64,000 nt of DNA. It comes from CAZHRK01 sp964534555 (GTDB taxonomy: Bacteria; Babelota; Babeliae; Babelales; RVW-14). Below the pieces are notes generated by a model. The model was not told the origin of the DNA. It ran no database searches and was given only the letters and a program-made list of their open reading frames with translations. A program made the translations under genes and the position numbers. Where the stretch lies: NCBI GenBank assembly GCA_964534555.1, contig CAZHRK010000004.1, positions 1 through 64,000 of the forward strand, written 5' to 3'. Every line of letters begins with the position of its first letter. Positions within the stretch are counted from its first letter, which is position 1. Positions 19,476 to 26,856 of the stretch are shown here, in pieces.

Positions 19476-21188
19476 ATGCAAAGTAACGACTACTTGCACG
19501 ACTTGCGCCACTCAGCAGCGCATTTGTTGGCACAAGCTGTTTTAGAGCTGTATCCTGGCACTTTGCCAACAATTGGTCCTGTCACGGAAACTGGATTTTT
19601 CTACGATTTTTTACCAAGTAAAAATTTTAAAGAAGAAGACCTTCCCAAAATAGAAGCTCGCATGAGAGAGCTTGTTGAGCAGGATTTGCATATTACTGGT
19701 CGCCAAGTGCCAAAAGATGAAGCGCGTGCTTTTTATAAACACAATCCCTTCAAGCTTGAGATTATTGATCAAGTTGAAGGTGAAACAGTGGGTATTTATT
19801 CACAGGGTACATTCTCAGACCTCTGCCGCGGTGGACATCTTGATAGTATTGGCCAGATTAAACATTTTAAGTTGATGAGTATTTCCGGTGCGTATTGGAG
19901 AGCTGATCGCTCTGGACAAGCGCTTCAGCGTATCACTGGTATTTGCTTTCCAACCCAAGAAGAGCTTGATGCTTACCTTAAGCGCCAAGAAGAGCTTGCG
20001 ATGTATGATCACCGTCGCCTTGGGAAACAATTAGGCTACTTTACTTTTGATGATCATTCACCTGGAGTGCCTTTTTTCCATAGCAAAGGGACTTTTGTTT
20101 TTAATCAGCTTATTGATTTTATGCGTAAGCTGCAGGGTGATGGCTATCATGAGATCAAGACACCTATGATCATGCATGAGCAGCTTTGGAAAACCTCTAA
20201 GCATTATGATAACTACAAAGAGCTGATGTATTTTACAAAAGCAGATGAGCAAAATTTTTGCGTCAAGCCTATGAACTGCCCAGGTTCAATCTTGATGTAT
20301 CAAGAAAAGCCGCATTCTTATCGTGAATTACCGCTTAGATTGTCAGAATTTGGGCATGTTTATCGTTATGAATTATCTGGCGTTCTTCACGGAATGTTTC
20401 GAGTCAGAGCCTTTACTCAAGATGATGGGCACCACTACTGTACCCCAGATCAGATAGAAAAAGAGGTTTCTGATCTTCTCAAGCTTTGCCAAAAGGTGTA
20501 TACTGCATTTGGATTCCAGTCCATTCAAATGGCGCTGTCAACCCGCCCCGAAAAATCAATTGGTGAGCAATCACTATGGGACACTGCAACGCAGGCACTC
20601 AAAAATGCTCTTGAATCACAAGGGTATGCCTATAAGCTGCAGGAGGGTGAAGGTGCTTTTTATGGCCCTAAAATTGAAGTCAAAATCAAAGACGCAATGG
20701 GGCGTGAGTGGCAATGTGGAACCATTCAGGTTGATTTCTTCCAACCAGAAAACTTCAAGCTCGATTATATTGATGCCGACCAATCGCGAAAGCGCCCAGT
20801 TATTGTTCATAGAGCGATTTATGGCTCTATCGAACGATTCTTTGGTATTTTGCTTGAGCATACCAAAGGTCATCTACCATTTTGGATTACGCCTACACAG
20901 ATTCGTATTCTAACGATTTCAGACAACCAGCTTCCGTATGGGCGTGAGGTTTTAGCAGCGCTTAAGGCTGCTCAGTTGCGTGTTGAGCTTGATGAAGATG
21001 GCGGACAAATTTCTGCCAAAATTCGTAGAGCGCAGCAAGACAAGATTCCATGGATGCTTGTACTGGGGCAAAAAGAAGCTGACGCTAAAACATTGACGCT
21101 CAGATATAACGACGGCAAACAATTATTTGGCCAAACACTTGAGCAGATAATTGAACAAGCAAAACCGCTTGCCCAGTTGCCTGTTTAA
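19476..21188 (+). CDS. thrS: Threonyl-tRNA synthetase lacking the N-terminal TGS domain
   Basis: Charges tRNA-Thr in the cytoplasm. The ATG used here follows AAAGGA; a GTG 33 bp upstream is in frame but has no ribosome site. The protein (570 residues, E. coli about 640) starts almost directly with the editing domain: RHSAAHLLAQA with HxxxH (H12, H16) and later CRGGHLDSIG with the editing Cys and His. The class II catalytic core follows (motif 2 RVRAFTQDDGHHYC, core Cys in KPMNCPGS, motif 3 region with AIYGSIERFFGILLEH), then the anticodon-binding domain (PTQIRILTISDNQ). The roughly 60-residue TGS domain normally in front of the editing domain is missing; it is known to be absent or variable in some ThrRS. 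Followed by its own terminator. Confidence 0.95.
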   Translation: MQSNDYLHDLRHSAAHLLAQAVLELYPGTLPTIGPVTETGFFYDFLPSKNFKEEDLPKIEARMRELVEQDLHITGRQVPKDEARAFYKHNPFKLEIIDQVEGETVGIYSQGTFSDLCRGGHLDSIGQIKHFKLMSISGAYWRADRSGQALQRITGICFPTQEELDAYLKRQEELAMYDHRRLGKQLGYFTFDDHSPGVPFFHSKGTFVFNQLIDFMRKLQGDGYHEIKTPMIMHEQLWKTSKHYDNYKELMYFTKADEQNFCVKPMNCPGSILMYQEKPHSYRELPLRLSEFGHVYRYELSGVLHGMFRVRAFTQDDGHHYCTPDQIEKEVSDLLKLCQKVYTAFGFQSIQMALSTRPEKSIGEQSLWDTATQALKNALESQGYAYKLQEGEGAFYGPKIEVKIKDAMGREWQCGTIQVDFFQPENFKLDYIDADQSRKRPVIVHRAIYGSIERFFGILLEHTKGHLPFWITPTQIRILTISDNQLPYGREVLAALKAAQLRVELDEDGGQISAKIRRAQQDKIPWMLVLGQKEADAKTLTLRYNDGKQLFGQTLEQIIEQAKPLAQLPV

Positions 21189-21217
21189 TAGAATTATCAC
21201 GTGACAATAGTACTTTT

Positions 21218-21238
21218 GAGGCTGCTTACGGCAGCCTC
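21218..21238 (+). terminator. thrS terminator
   Basis: An 8-bp stem (GAGGCTGC with GCAGCCTC), five-base loop, then TTTTTATT, 30 bp past the thrS stop. Confidence 0.85.
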
Positions 21239-21405
21239 TTTTTATTGCGCGTTACTGATAGTTTTTGCGTGTAATAACAGTATTAGCCGCATTACTCACA
21301 AGTTCGTCTCTATACAATTGATTTGAATTTACTCTTTTTTGTATACAGAGGCTGTGCTGCGTAGAGCGTTTTTTTACCTTAATATCGGTAATATTTGGAG
21401 TAGTC

Positions 21406-21774
21406 ATGATTACAATTATTTTTCGAGCATGTGTGCTTGGTGCCTTTTTTATAACCTCAACCAGTGTACTTGCAGTGGGTAAGGAGGCTGCCGGAGCAAG
21501 TACTCCTGATCGTATGATGCATGCTGCCCCCTGCGATCCAGGTTATATCGCAGCGCTGGAACGAGAGCTAGCACAAACCCAAGAAGCCGAAGGTGCGAAT
21601 GATGGTGAAAATGTTTCAGCTAGAAGAATTTCATGTAGTTGTAGACGACGCGGTCGCTGTAGACTTAATCCTGCCGAATTACGGGCTCTTTTGAGTGTTG
21701 CAGGTATGGCTGCACTCCTTGCAACGGTTCGCCTCCTTGGGCTAGATCTTAAGTCTGTTCATGATGAGCTGTAA
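21406..21774 (+). CDS. Small exported protein, unknown (122 aa)
   Basis: I do not recognise the family. The ATG follows GGAGTAGTC. A signal peptide (ITIIFRACVLGAFFITSTSVLA) leads into a short region with CDPGYIAALERELAQTQEAE, likely helical, then a basic Cys-rich patch (SCSCRRRGRCR, about 75-86) and a hydrophobic segment LRALLSVAGMAALLATVRLLGL near the C-terminus that could span or insert into a membrane. It sits between thrS and a RING-type exported protein and has its own upstream region. CSCRRRGRC could bind a metal or form disulfides. Confidence 0.7.
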   Translation: MITIIFRACVLGAFFITSTSVLAVGKEAAGASTPDRMMHAAPCDPGYIAALERELAQTQEAEGANDGENVSARRISCSCRRRGRCRLNPAELRALLSVAGMAALLATVRLLGLDLKSVHDEL

Positions 21775-21802
21775 GCGTTTGTTTCCCATAAAAATATAGT
21801 AC

Positions 21803-21830
21803 TTGTGCGCCTCACCATTTGGTGTATAAT
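21803..21830 (+). promoter_or_regulatory. Sigma70-like promoter for the RING-type protein gene
   Basis: TTGTGC, 16-base spacer, TATAAT, about 50 bp before the start codon of the next gene. Same 16-base spacing as two other candidate promoters in the window. Confidence 0.55.
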
Positions 21831-21881
21831 CATCGCCCCGGATTTTTATTAATTAAAACCAATACTTCCTGAAAGCTCCTC

Positions 21882-22331
21882 ATGAAAAATTTAGCGATGA
21901 TTCTTATGCTTTCCGCGCCAGTTTTTATGTCAAGCTCACTGTCTCCTTCGGCTGCTGTTGTTCACCATGAAGAACATGATTGTCCTGTCTGTTATGATGG
22001 TCTTGAAGAGGGGCACATAGGAATAAGTTTTTGTGGCGATACTCGTCATACTGTTTGTCATGAATGTGCACGTGGCGTAGTGAGAGTCGCCACTGAGGCT
22101 GCACAAAATAGCAATATTAATTTGTCATCAGATGCATTTAAAGCGATGATAAAGTGCCCAACATGCCGTGTTCAAGCAACTGTTCGTGTACTTGAGCGAC
22201 TTGGTGTAATTATGCCTAAAACACCAGTCAAAAGTGCAAAGCGAAGAAAGCTTGATGAAGGTGTGATACCTGATTTAACTGAGTCTGGTCGTAGAGTTGC
22301 TGCTATGTTTGAAAACCCTGAAAATTCTTAA
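21882..22331 (+). CDS. Exported RING-type zinc-finger protein with NLS-like basic patch
   Basis: Length 149 residues. A signal peptide (KNLAMILMLSAPVFMSSSL) is followed by a C3HC4-like RING pattern: C34-x2-C37, C51-x4-H56-x2-C59-x2-C62, then C92-x2-C95 (DCPVCYD, HTVCHECAR, KCPTCR). RING domains in eukaryotes act as E3 ubiquitin ligases by binding an E2. Bacteria lack ubiquitin, so an exported RING protein in a bacterium is usually a host-directed effector; that role is inferred. Residues 117-126 (KSAKRRKLDE) closely resemble monopartite nuclear localisation signals of the KRxKLD type. It ends at a bidirectional terminator shared with the GH1 gene. Confidence 0.8.
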   Translation: MKNLAMILMLSAPVFMSSSLSPSAAVVHHEEHDCPVCYDGLEEGHIGISFCGDTRHTVCHECARGVVRVATEAAQNSNINLSSDAFKAMIKCPTCRVQATVRVLERLGVIMPKTPVKSAKRRKLDEGVIPDLTESGRRVAAMFENPENS

Positions 22332-22340
22332 GCTAACAAA

Positions 22341-22368
22341 AAAGCCCCTCAACTCGTTGAGGGGCTTT
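22341..22368. terminator. Bidirectional terminator between RING gene and GH1 gene
   Basis: A 12-bp perfect stem (AAAGCCCCTCAA with TTGAGGGGCTTT), four-base loop, A-tract before and T-tract after. It serves both converging genes. Confidence 0.9.
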
Positions 22369-22374
22369 TTTATT

Positions 22375-23847
22375 TTAGGCAAGGCCTAGATTCTCTGGTG
22401 CAAGGCCATGAAGTCTGCGAGACTTTCGTGGGGCCTCAGTGTATCGCTCTTTGTGCAGAGCGATAATATTTTGTAAGGTTTTTGACCCTTCACGGAGTGT
22501 ACGCGGTTTTGCAGGATCATGAAAATTAACAGCATAAAGGCCAAAGCGCGGCTCAAATCCCATAGCCCATTCAAAGTTATCAACAAGAGTCCAGTAATAA
22601 TACCCACGAATATCACAACCAAGAGTATTGATAGCGGTATCAATTACTTTGAGGTGCTTGGTGATCCATGTTGAGCGAAGTGTATCTTTTAAGTCACACA
22701 CGCCATTTTCTGTAATATAGATTGGTAGTCCTAATTCAGATAGCTCTTTGATTGCATCAAGCATTCCTGCTTCATACATTCTGTAGGGCATATCAGTCAT
22801 CGTTTCACCAGGGTAGCAGCTTGTACCAAAGGGTTGAAAAATATTTGATCCGATATTAACCAGTGGGTATGAGTAATAATTCAAACCAATAAAATCAAAT
22901 GGTTTGTCATTTTTGTCAAAAATACCAGGCATACTGACTGACGCCATTCCCGGAAGGTAAAAGCTAAAGTCGCCACTGCGCAAAAAGTTTGAAACAGCTG
23001 AGCTACCGATAGTATTAAAATAAAGCGCTACAGCTTTTTCAATCGGATTAATGCTTGAGTACGGTATAAACTTCATAACGTTATGTACGATGCCAATTTC
23101 GGACTTTTCTCCACCTGGTTGGCTTTTAATTGCACGATAGACAGCTGTATGAGCAAGCATTAAGTTGCAGCAGACGGTTCCTGCAAGCTGAAATTCACGG
23201 ACTTTTCCGGGTGGGAATTCGCCTCGAATATAGCCTTGCATCGCGTAAATACCTGGTTCATTAATTGTACACCAGATAGGATTGAATGATTTTAGTGCAT
23301 TAAACATCTTCACGCTGAAGTTAACAAAATAAGCAATGTTACAATGCTTTTCAAATGCGCCGAGTTTTTCAAACCAAAGAGGGTGTACAAAATGATGCAG
23401 TGTAATCATTGGTTTTATGCCGGCTTCAACAAGAGCCCGACAGAAATCTTGGTAATGTTCTAGTGCATCAACATCAAGTGTCCCTTGCTCTGGTTCGATA
23501 ATGCTCCAGTCAACTGAAAATCTGTAACTTGTTAGCCCAAGCTCTTTCATGAGGGCAATATCTTCAGTTGTTTTGGTCCAGTGGTCGTTTCCAGATCCAG
23601 ATCGTGCGCCACCATCAATATGAGGGCGTCCGTCAGCATGATGTGTGCTTTCCCAATTATACCAATTACTTACAGCTGTTTTACCTGGTGCATAATGTGC
23701 ACCCGAGTCTTGAAACTCAGCTCCTGCAGCGCCCCAAAGAAAGCTTTTGGGAAAACTGAGATCATGATGACACGCACCTGTATACGCATACAGATAGATG
23801 CTTCCTATAACAAAAAAACAACCGATAGACTTTTTTATCAAAAGCAT
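22375..23847 (-). CDS. Exported family 1 glycoside hydrolase (beta-glucosidase-like)
   Basis: Hydrolyses beta-linked sugars by the retaining mechanism. Length 490 residues, normal for GH1 plus a signal peptide (LLIKKSIGCFFVIGSIYLYAYTGA). GH1 marks: FPKSFLWGAAGAEFQ near the start, HW and YRFSVDWSIIEP, acid/base Glu in CTINEP (E197), nucleophile Glu in YITENG (E380), and the C-terminal YYWTLVDNFEWAMGF. The last 20 residues carry a basic motif (RKSRRLHG) outside the domain. The ATG follows AAGGAAG. With an export signal it would act in the periplasm or outside the cell, perhaps on host or prey glycans; substrate cannot be read from sequence. Confidence 0.92.
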   Translation of the reverse strand: MLLIKKSIGCFFVIGSIYLYAYTGACHHDLSFPKSFLWGAAGAEFQDSGAHYAPGKTAVSNWYNWESTHHADGRPHIDGGARSGSGNDHWTKTTEDIALMKELGLTSYRFSVDWSIIEPEQGTLDVDALEHYQDFCRALVEAGIKPMITLHHFVHPLWFEKLGAFEKHCNIAYFVNFSVKMFNALKSFNPIWCTINEPGIYAMQGYIRGEFPPGKVREFQLAGTVCCNLMLAHTAVYRAIKSQPGGEKSEIGIVHNVMKFIPYSSINPIEKAVALYFNTIGSSAVSNFLRSGDFSFYLPGMASVSMPGIFDKNDKPFDFIGLNYYSYPLVNIGSNIFQPFGTSCYPGETMTDMPYRMYEAGMLDAIKELSELGLPIYITENGVCDLKDTLRSTWITKHLKVIDTAINTLGCDIRGYYYWTLVDNFEWAMGFEPRFGLYAVNFHDPAKPRTLREGSKTLQNIIALHKERYTEAPRKSRRLHGLAPENLGLA

Positions 23848-24013
23848 AAACTTCCTTGGGTATAGTGATTTGATTGAGACAGGGTATCAGGAGGTATATT
23901 TTTGTAAAACGCTATCAGAAAAGATTAAGAGATTTGTTTTGCTGTGTTGTGGTCATTTAGTCGATTGAAGTGCATGAGGGTTATAAGCATACCCTTCATG
24001 GTAGGGATAAAAC

Positions 24014-24045
24014 AAAAAGGCCCGGGCATAGACCCGGGCCTTTTT
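24014..24045 (-). terminator. Terminator of RRM gene copy 1
   Basis: AAAAAGGCCCGGG pairs with CCCGGGCCTTTTT around a six-base loop (13-bp stem), just past the stop. Identical to the terminator of copy 2. Confidence 0.9.
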
Positions 24046-24065
24046 ATAGTCTAATTACTTAGTGA

Positions 24066-24497
24066 TTACTCACCATCGTAGTCGTTGAAACGACGTGGGC
24101 GATCGCCAAAGCCGCCACGGTTGCCACCAAAGCCACCATTGCCGCCGCTGCGGTTACCACCAAAGCCACCACGATTGCCACCAAAGCCGCCTGATGAGCC
24201 ACCTGGACGAGGGCCAGATGATCTACGGAAGCCGCCTTGACCGTTGTTTCTATCAACAGGTGGGCGAGCTTCGCTTACGCGAAGACGTTGGCCTTGAAGC
24301 TCTGAGCCGTCTAAATTGCTAATTGCAGCATTGCCAGCATCTGCGCTATCCATTTCTACGAAGCCAAATCCGCGTGATTGACCGCTGAATTTGTCTTTGA
24401 TGATGCGCGCTGAAAGAACGTTACCAAATGGCGCGAAAGTATCTTGCAATTCTTGCTCTGATACAGCGTTCGCAATGTTGCCAACATACAGTTTCAT
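24066..24497 (-). CDS. RRM-type glycine-rich RNA-binding protein, copy 1
   Basis: Length 143 residues. One RNA recognition motif (about 1-80) with RNP2 KLYVGNI and RNP1 RGFGFVEM, followed by a Gly/Arg/Asn-rich tail (GGFGGNRGGFGGNR repeats) ending RPRRFNDYDGE. This architecture is shared with cyanobacterial Rbp and plant glycine-rich proteins, which act as RNA chaperones, often in the cold. I start at ATG 24497 (KLYVGN is the usual RRM beginning), after AGGG; an in-frame ATG 39 bp upstream would extend through the leader hairpin. The whole gene, its terminator and the first 16 bp upstream are identical to the next gene. Confidence 0.92.
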   Translation of the reverse strand: MKLYVGNIANAVSEQELQDTFAPFGNVLSARIIKDKFSGQSRGFGFVEMDSADAGNAAISNLDGSELQGQRLRVSEARPPVDRNNGQGGFRRSSGPRPGGSSGGFGGNRGGFGGNRSGGNGGFGGNRGGFGDRPRRFNDYDGE

Positions 24498-24517
24498 GAA
24501 AACCCTTACGGTTGTGT

Positions 24518-24533
24518 CTCCCTGGAGAGGGAG
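24518..24533 (-). promoter_or_regulatory. Leader hairpin upstream of RRM copy 1
   Basis: On the minus strand CTCCCT-CTCC-AGGGAG forms a 6-bp stem about 20 bases before the start codon. It lies outside the duplicated block, yet the same stem with a different loop precedes copy 2, suggesting a conserved RNA element. Confidence 0.5.
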
Positions 24534-24666
24534 CAATATAAAATAAAAATAGGAACCCCTACACTTTTATGGGGTAGACGCATCCTATCAGATAAGATCG
24601 CGCAAGTAAAATGCCTACTGTTAAAAACAGTTATTTTGATTAATAAAGTTATTATAAGGACAAAAT

Positions 24667-24698
24667 AAAAAGGCCCGGGCATAGACCCGGGCCTTTTT
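24667..24698 (-). terminator. Terminator of RRM gene copy 2
   Basis: Same 13-bp stem, loop and T-tract as copy 1, part of the duplicated block. Confidence 0.9.
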
Positions 24699-24718
24699 AT
24701 AGTCTAATTACTTAGTGA

Positions 24719-25150
24719 TTACTCACCATCGTAGTCGTTGAAACGACGTGGGCGATCGCCAAAGCCGCCACGGTTGCCACCAAAGCCACCATTGCCGCCG
24801 CTGCGGTTACCACCAAAGCCACCACGATTGCCACCAAAGCCGCCTGATGAGCCACCTGGACGAGGGCCAGATGATCTACGGAAGCCGCCTTGACCGTTGT
24901 TTCTATCAACAGGTGGGCGAGCTTCGCTTACGCGAAGACGTTGGCCTTGAAGCTCTGAGCCGTCTAAATTGCTAATTGCAGCATTGCCAGCATCTGCGCT
25001 ATCCATTTCTACGAAGCCAAATCCGCGTGATTGACCGCTGAATTTGTCTTTGATGATGCGCGCTGAAAGAACGTTACCAAATGGCGCGAAAGTATCTTGC
25101 AATTCTTGCTCTGATACAGCGTTCGCAATGTTGCCAACATACAGTTTCAT
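24719..25150 (-). CDS. RRM-type glycine-rich RNA-binding protein, copy 2
   Basis: Encodes exactly the same 143-residue protein as copy 1 with no silent changes. RRM with RNP2 and RNP1 motifs and a Gly-rich tail. It has its own leader hairpin and terminator, so both copies can be transcribed separately. Two identical genes could raise dosage of an abundant RNA chaperone. Confidence 0.92.
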   Translation of the reverse strand: MKLYVGNIANAVSEQELQDTFAPFGNVLSARIIKDKFSGQSRGFGFVEMDSADAGNAAISNLDGSELQGQRLRVSEARPPVDRNNGQGGFRRSSGPRPGGSSGGFGGNRGGFGGNRSGGNGGFGGNRGGFGDRPRRFNDYDGE

Positions 25151-25169
25151 GAAAACCCTTACGGTTTTG

Positions 25170-25185
25170 CTCCCTGGGTAGGGAG
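25170..25185 (-). promoter_or_regulatory. Leader hairpin upstream of RRM copy 2
   Basis: On the minus strand CTCCCT-ACCC-AGGGAG, with the same 6-bp stem as in front of copy 1 but a different loop. Possible binding site for autoregulation; inferred. Confidence 0.5.
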
Positions 25186-25495
25186 TAATAATAAAAAAAA
25201 GCTCATGAATGGCTGTGAAAGTTATGATTCGGAAGAACTTGAGAAACTCTAGGTTCAGCGACTCACTAAACTAACCACATTACACTATCATACGTCTTTA
25301 CTGAACCTTATTTCGGAACTGTACTCATACCGTACTCTGTGTCCATTTATGGACTTTTACTTGTAACTAAAAAAAGTCTACCAGAAATCTTTGCCTTTGA
25401 AAACAGTTTAAATACCCTTTTGACGTATTTCGCTCAGACCTTAGAATAAAATTATATCCTAAATTTTGATCTTAAAATTCGGTAAGGGGCGCGTT
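25186..25495. other. Divergent intergenic region between RRM copy 2 and the phosphatase
   Basis: About 310 bp, AT-rich, with no ORF I would support. It must contain promoters in both directions; I cannot pick a clear -35/-10 pair. Confidence 0.4.
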
Positions 25496-26842
25496 ATGGT
25501 TACAGGACACATTCAGCAACGCAAGGGGCTGCAGATTAATTCTCTCAAGAGTATTTTACAGCAGTTTGCTGTAAACGCGGGCGCTGCTATGGCTCGTGAA
25601 GCCTGGTACAAAGGTGTTATGCCAAAAAACACTGTTCTTCAGGGTGATGTTGCTGACTATGAGCTAACAGGCGAAGAGCTTTTTAGTAATCTCTATACTC
25701 CTTTTGTAGTCAAACGTATTGTTCCTGCTGATGCACAAATTCGAGTCCTTGGTGATATTCATGGTGACTACGTTACGCTTGAAACAATTATTACAAGACT
25801 CGTAGAAGATGGCTTTTTGACTGAAACACTTAAAGTGGCTCAGCCAAATAACTATCTTGTATTCCTTGGTGATTATATTAATCGCGGTGGGCATGGCGTT
25901 AAAGTGCTTATGCTTCTAAGCACAATTTTTGCTAAAAACCCTGACAATATTATTATTCTTCGTGGAAACCATGAAACAGCGCATTCAAACACGATGTTTC
26001 ATAACCGTTTTCTTGCTGCACCAGAAACAACATTTGCTCAGACATCTTTTCTACAGGAGCTTTCAGATAGGTTTAGTGGTTATACATTCCCTGAGCTTTT
26101 GTTCTGGTATGACTATCTACCGCTTGCGGCTTTTATAGGTGTGAGAGATGCTTCAGGTAAAGTTAACTATGTTGCATTTTGCCATGGTGGTTTTGAGCTA
26201 GGGCATGATTTTACTGGTTTTTTAGCTGATGAATCATCAACTGCGGCACTTATTACGTCGCTTGATCGTAGAAAAGGGCTTTCAAATCTTATGCAGTCGC
26301 TTGATCTGCACGATGATGTGAAGCGCATTCTTTCATATATTCCTACACCTGAGGCGCAGGCATACCTTGATAATCAGCAGCTTGATGAAATTAATCCTGT
26401 TCTCTGGCACAAGCATGTATCACTCAGAATGGGTTATACCTGGAATAACTTTTTGACAGAAGAAAATGATGAAATCAACCTCAGCTACTCACCAACGCGC
26501 CGTACGCTGTATCTTGGTAAATCAGTAGTTGAATACCTTTGTGATGGTGGGGACTCTTACGCTATCAAATCAGTTGTTCGTGGCCACCAGCATCTTGATG
26601 AATACGTAGACCAGCTTGGTCTTGCAAGCAGCATGTTAACCCGCATTAAGCGTGATAACGGTGTTGTTAGCCAGTGGCAAGGAATGGTCTATACACTGGG
26701 CGCATCAAGCGCTATCACAGGCCTACAATCATTTATCGGTGTTAATTTGTCATCACAACCAAAAGAATGGTCTGTAAGGCACTACTACAAAAAGCCACAA
26801 GATACTGATTTTAACCTTCATATGAAGCGTTTTTTATCATAA
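25496..26842 (+). CDS. PPP-type calcineurin-like metallophosphoesterase
   Basis: Length 448 residues. Carries the signature of Ser/Thr protein phosphatases of the PPP family: GDIHG (86-90), GDYINRG (125-131), RGNHE (156-160) and a late GHQH. These residues bind two metal ions and the phosphate. In the second motif the usual VDRG is INRG: the Asp that supports the general-acid His in PP1-type enzymes is Asn. No signal peptide is visible, so it is probably cytoplasmic. The start at 25496 follows AAGGGG. N-terminal about 75 residues and the middle are not recognisable. It could be a protein phosphatase or a diadenosine-tetraphosphatase-like enzyme. Its terminator overlaps the 3' end of pgk on the other strand. 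Confidence 0.85.
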   Translation: MVTGHIQQRKGLQINSLKSILQQFAVNAGAAMAREAWYKGVMPKNTVLQGDVADYELTGEELFSNLYTPFVVKRIVPADAQIRVLGDIHGDYVTLETIITRLVEDGFLTETLKVAQPNNYLVFLGDYINRGGHGVKVLMLLSTIFAKNPDNIIILRGNHETAHSNTMFHNRFLAAPETTFAQTSFLQELSDRFSGYTFPELLFWYDYLPLAAFIGVRDASGKVNYVAFCHGGFELGHDFTGFLADESSTAALITSLDRRKGLSNLMQSLDLHDDVKRILSYIPTPEAQAYLDNQQLDEINPVLWHKHVSLRMGYTWNNFLTEENDEINLSYSPTRRTLYLGKSVVEYLCDGGDSYAIKSVVRGHQHLDEYVDQLGLASSMLTRIKRDNGVVSQWQGMVYTLGASSAITGLQSFIGVNLSSQPKEWSVRHYYKKPQDTDFNLHMKRFLS

Positions 26843-26856
26843 TAAATTGATACTAT

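Larger units (their letters stand above)
24014..25166. repeat. Tandem duplication, two 500-bp identical blocks 653 bp apart
   Basis: Positions 24014-24513 and 24667-25166 match base for base by eye. Each block holds the terminator, the full RRM gene and 16 bp of leader; the 150 bp between them are not duplicated. No silent differences means a very recent duplication, ongoing gene conversion, or an assembly error. Confidence 0.88.

Noticed and set aside
20509..20913. Plus-strand frame of 134 codons inside thrS
   Set aside because: Out-of-frame shadow of a clearly conserved synthetase.
24059..24256. Second minus-strand frame over the Gly-rich tails of the RRM genes
   Set aside because: Shadow frame; the RRM motifs are in the other frame and this one is only Ala/Val repeats.
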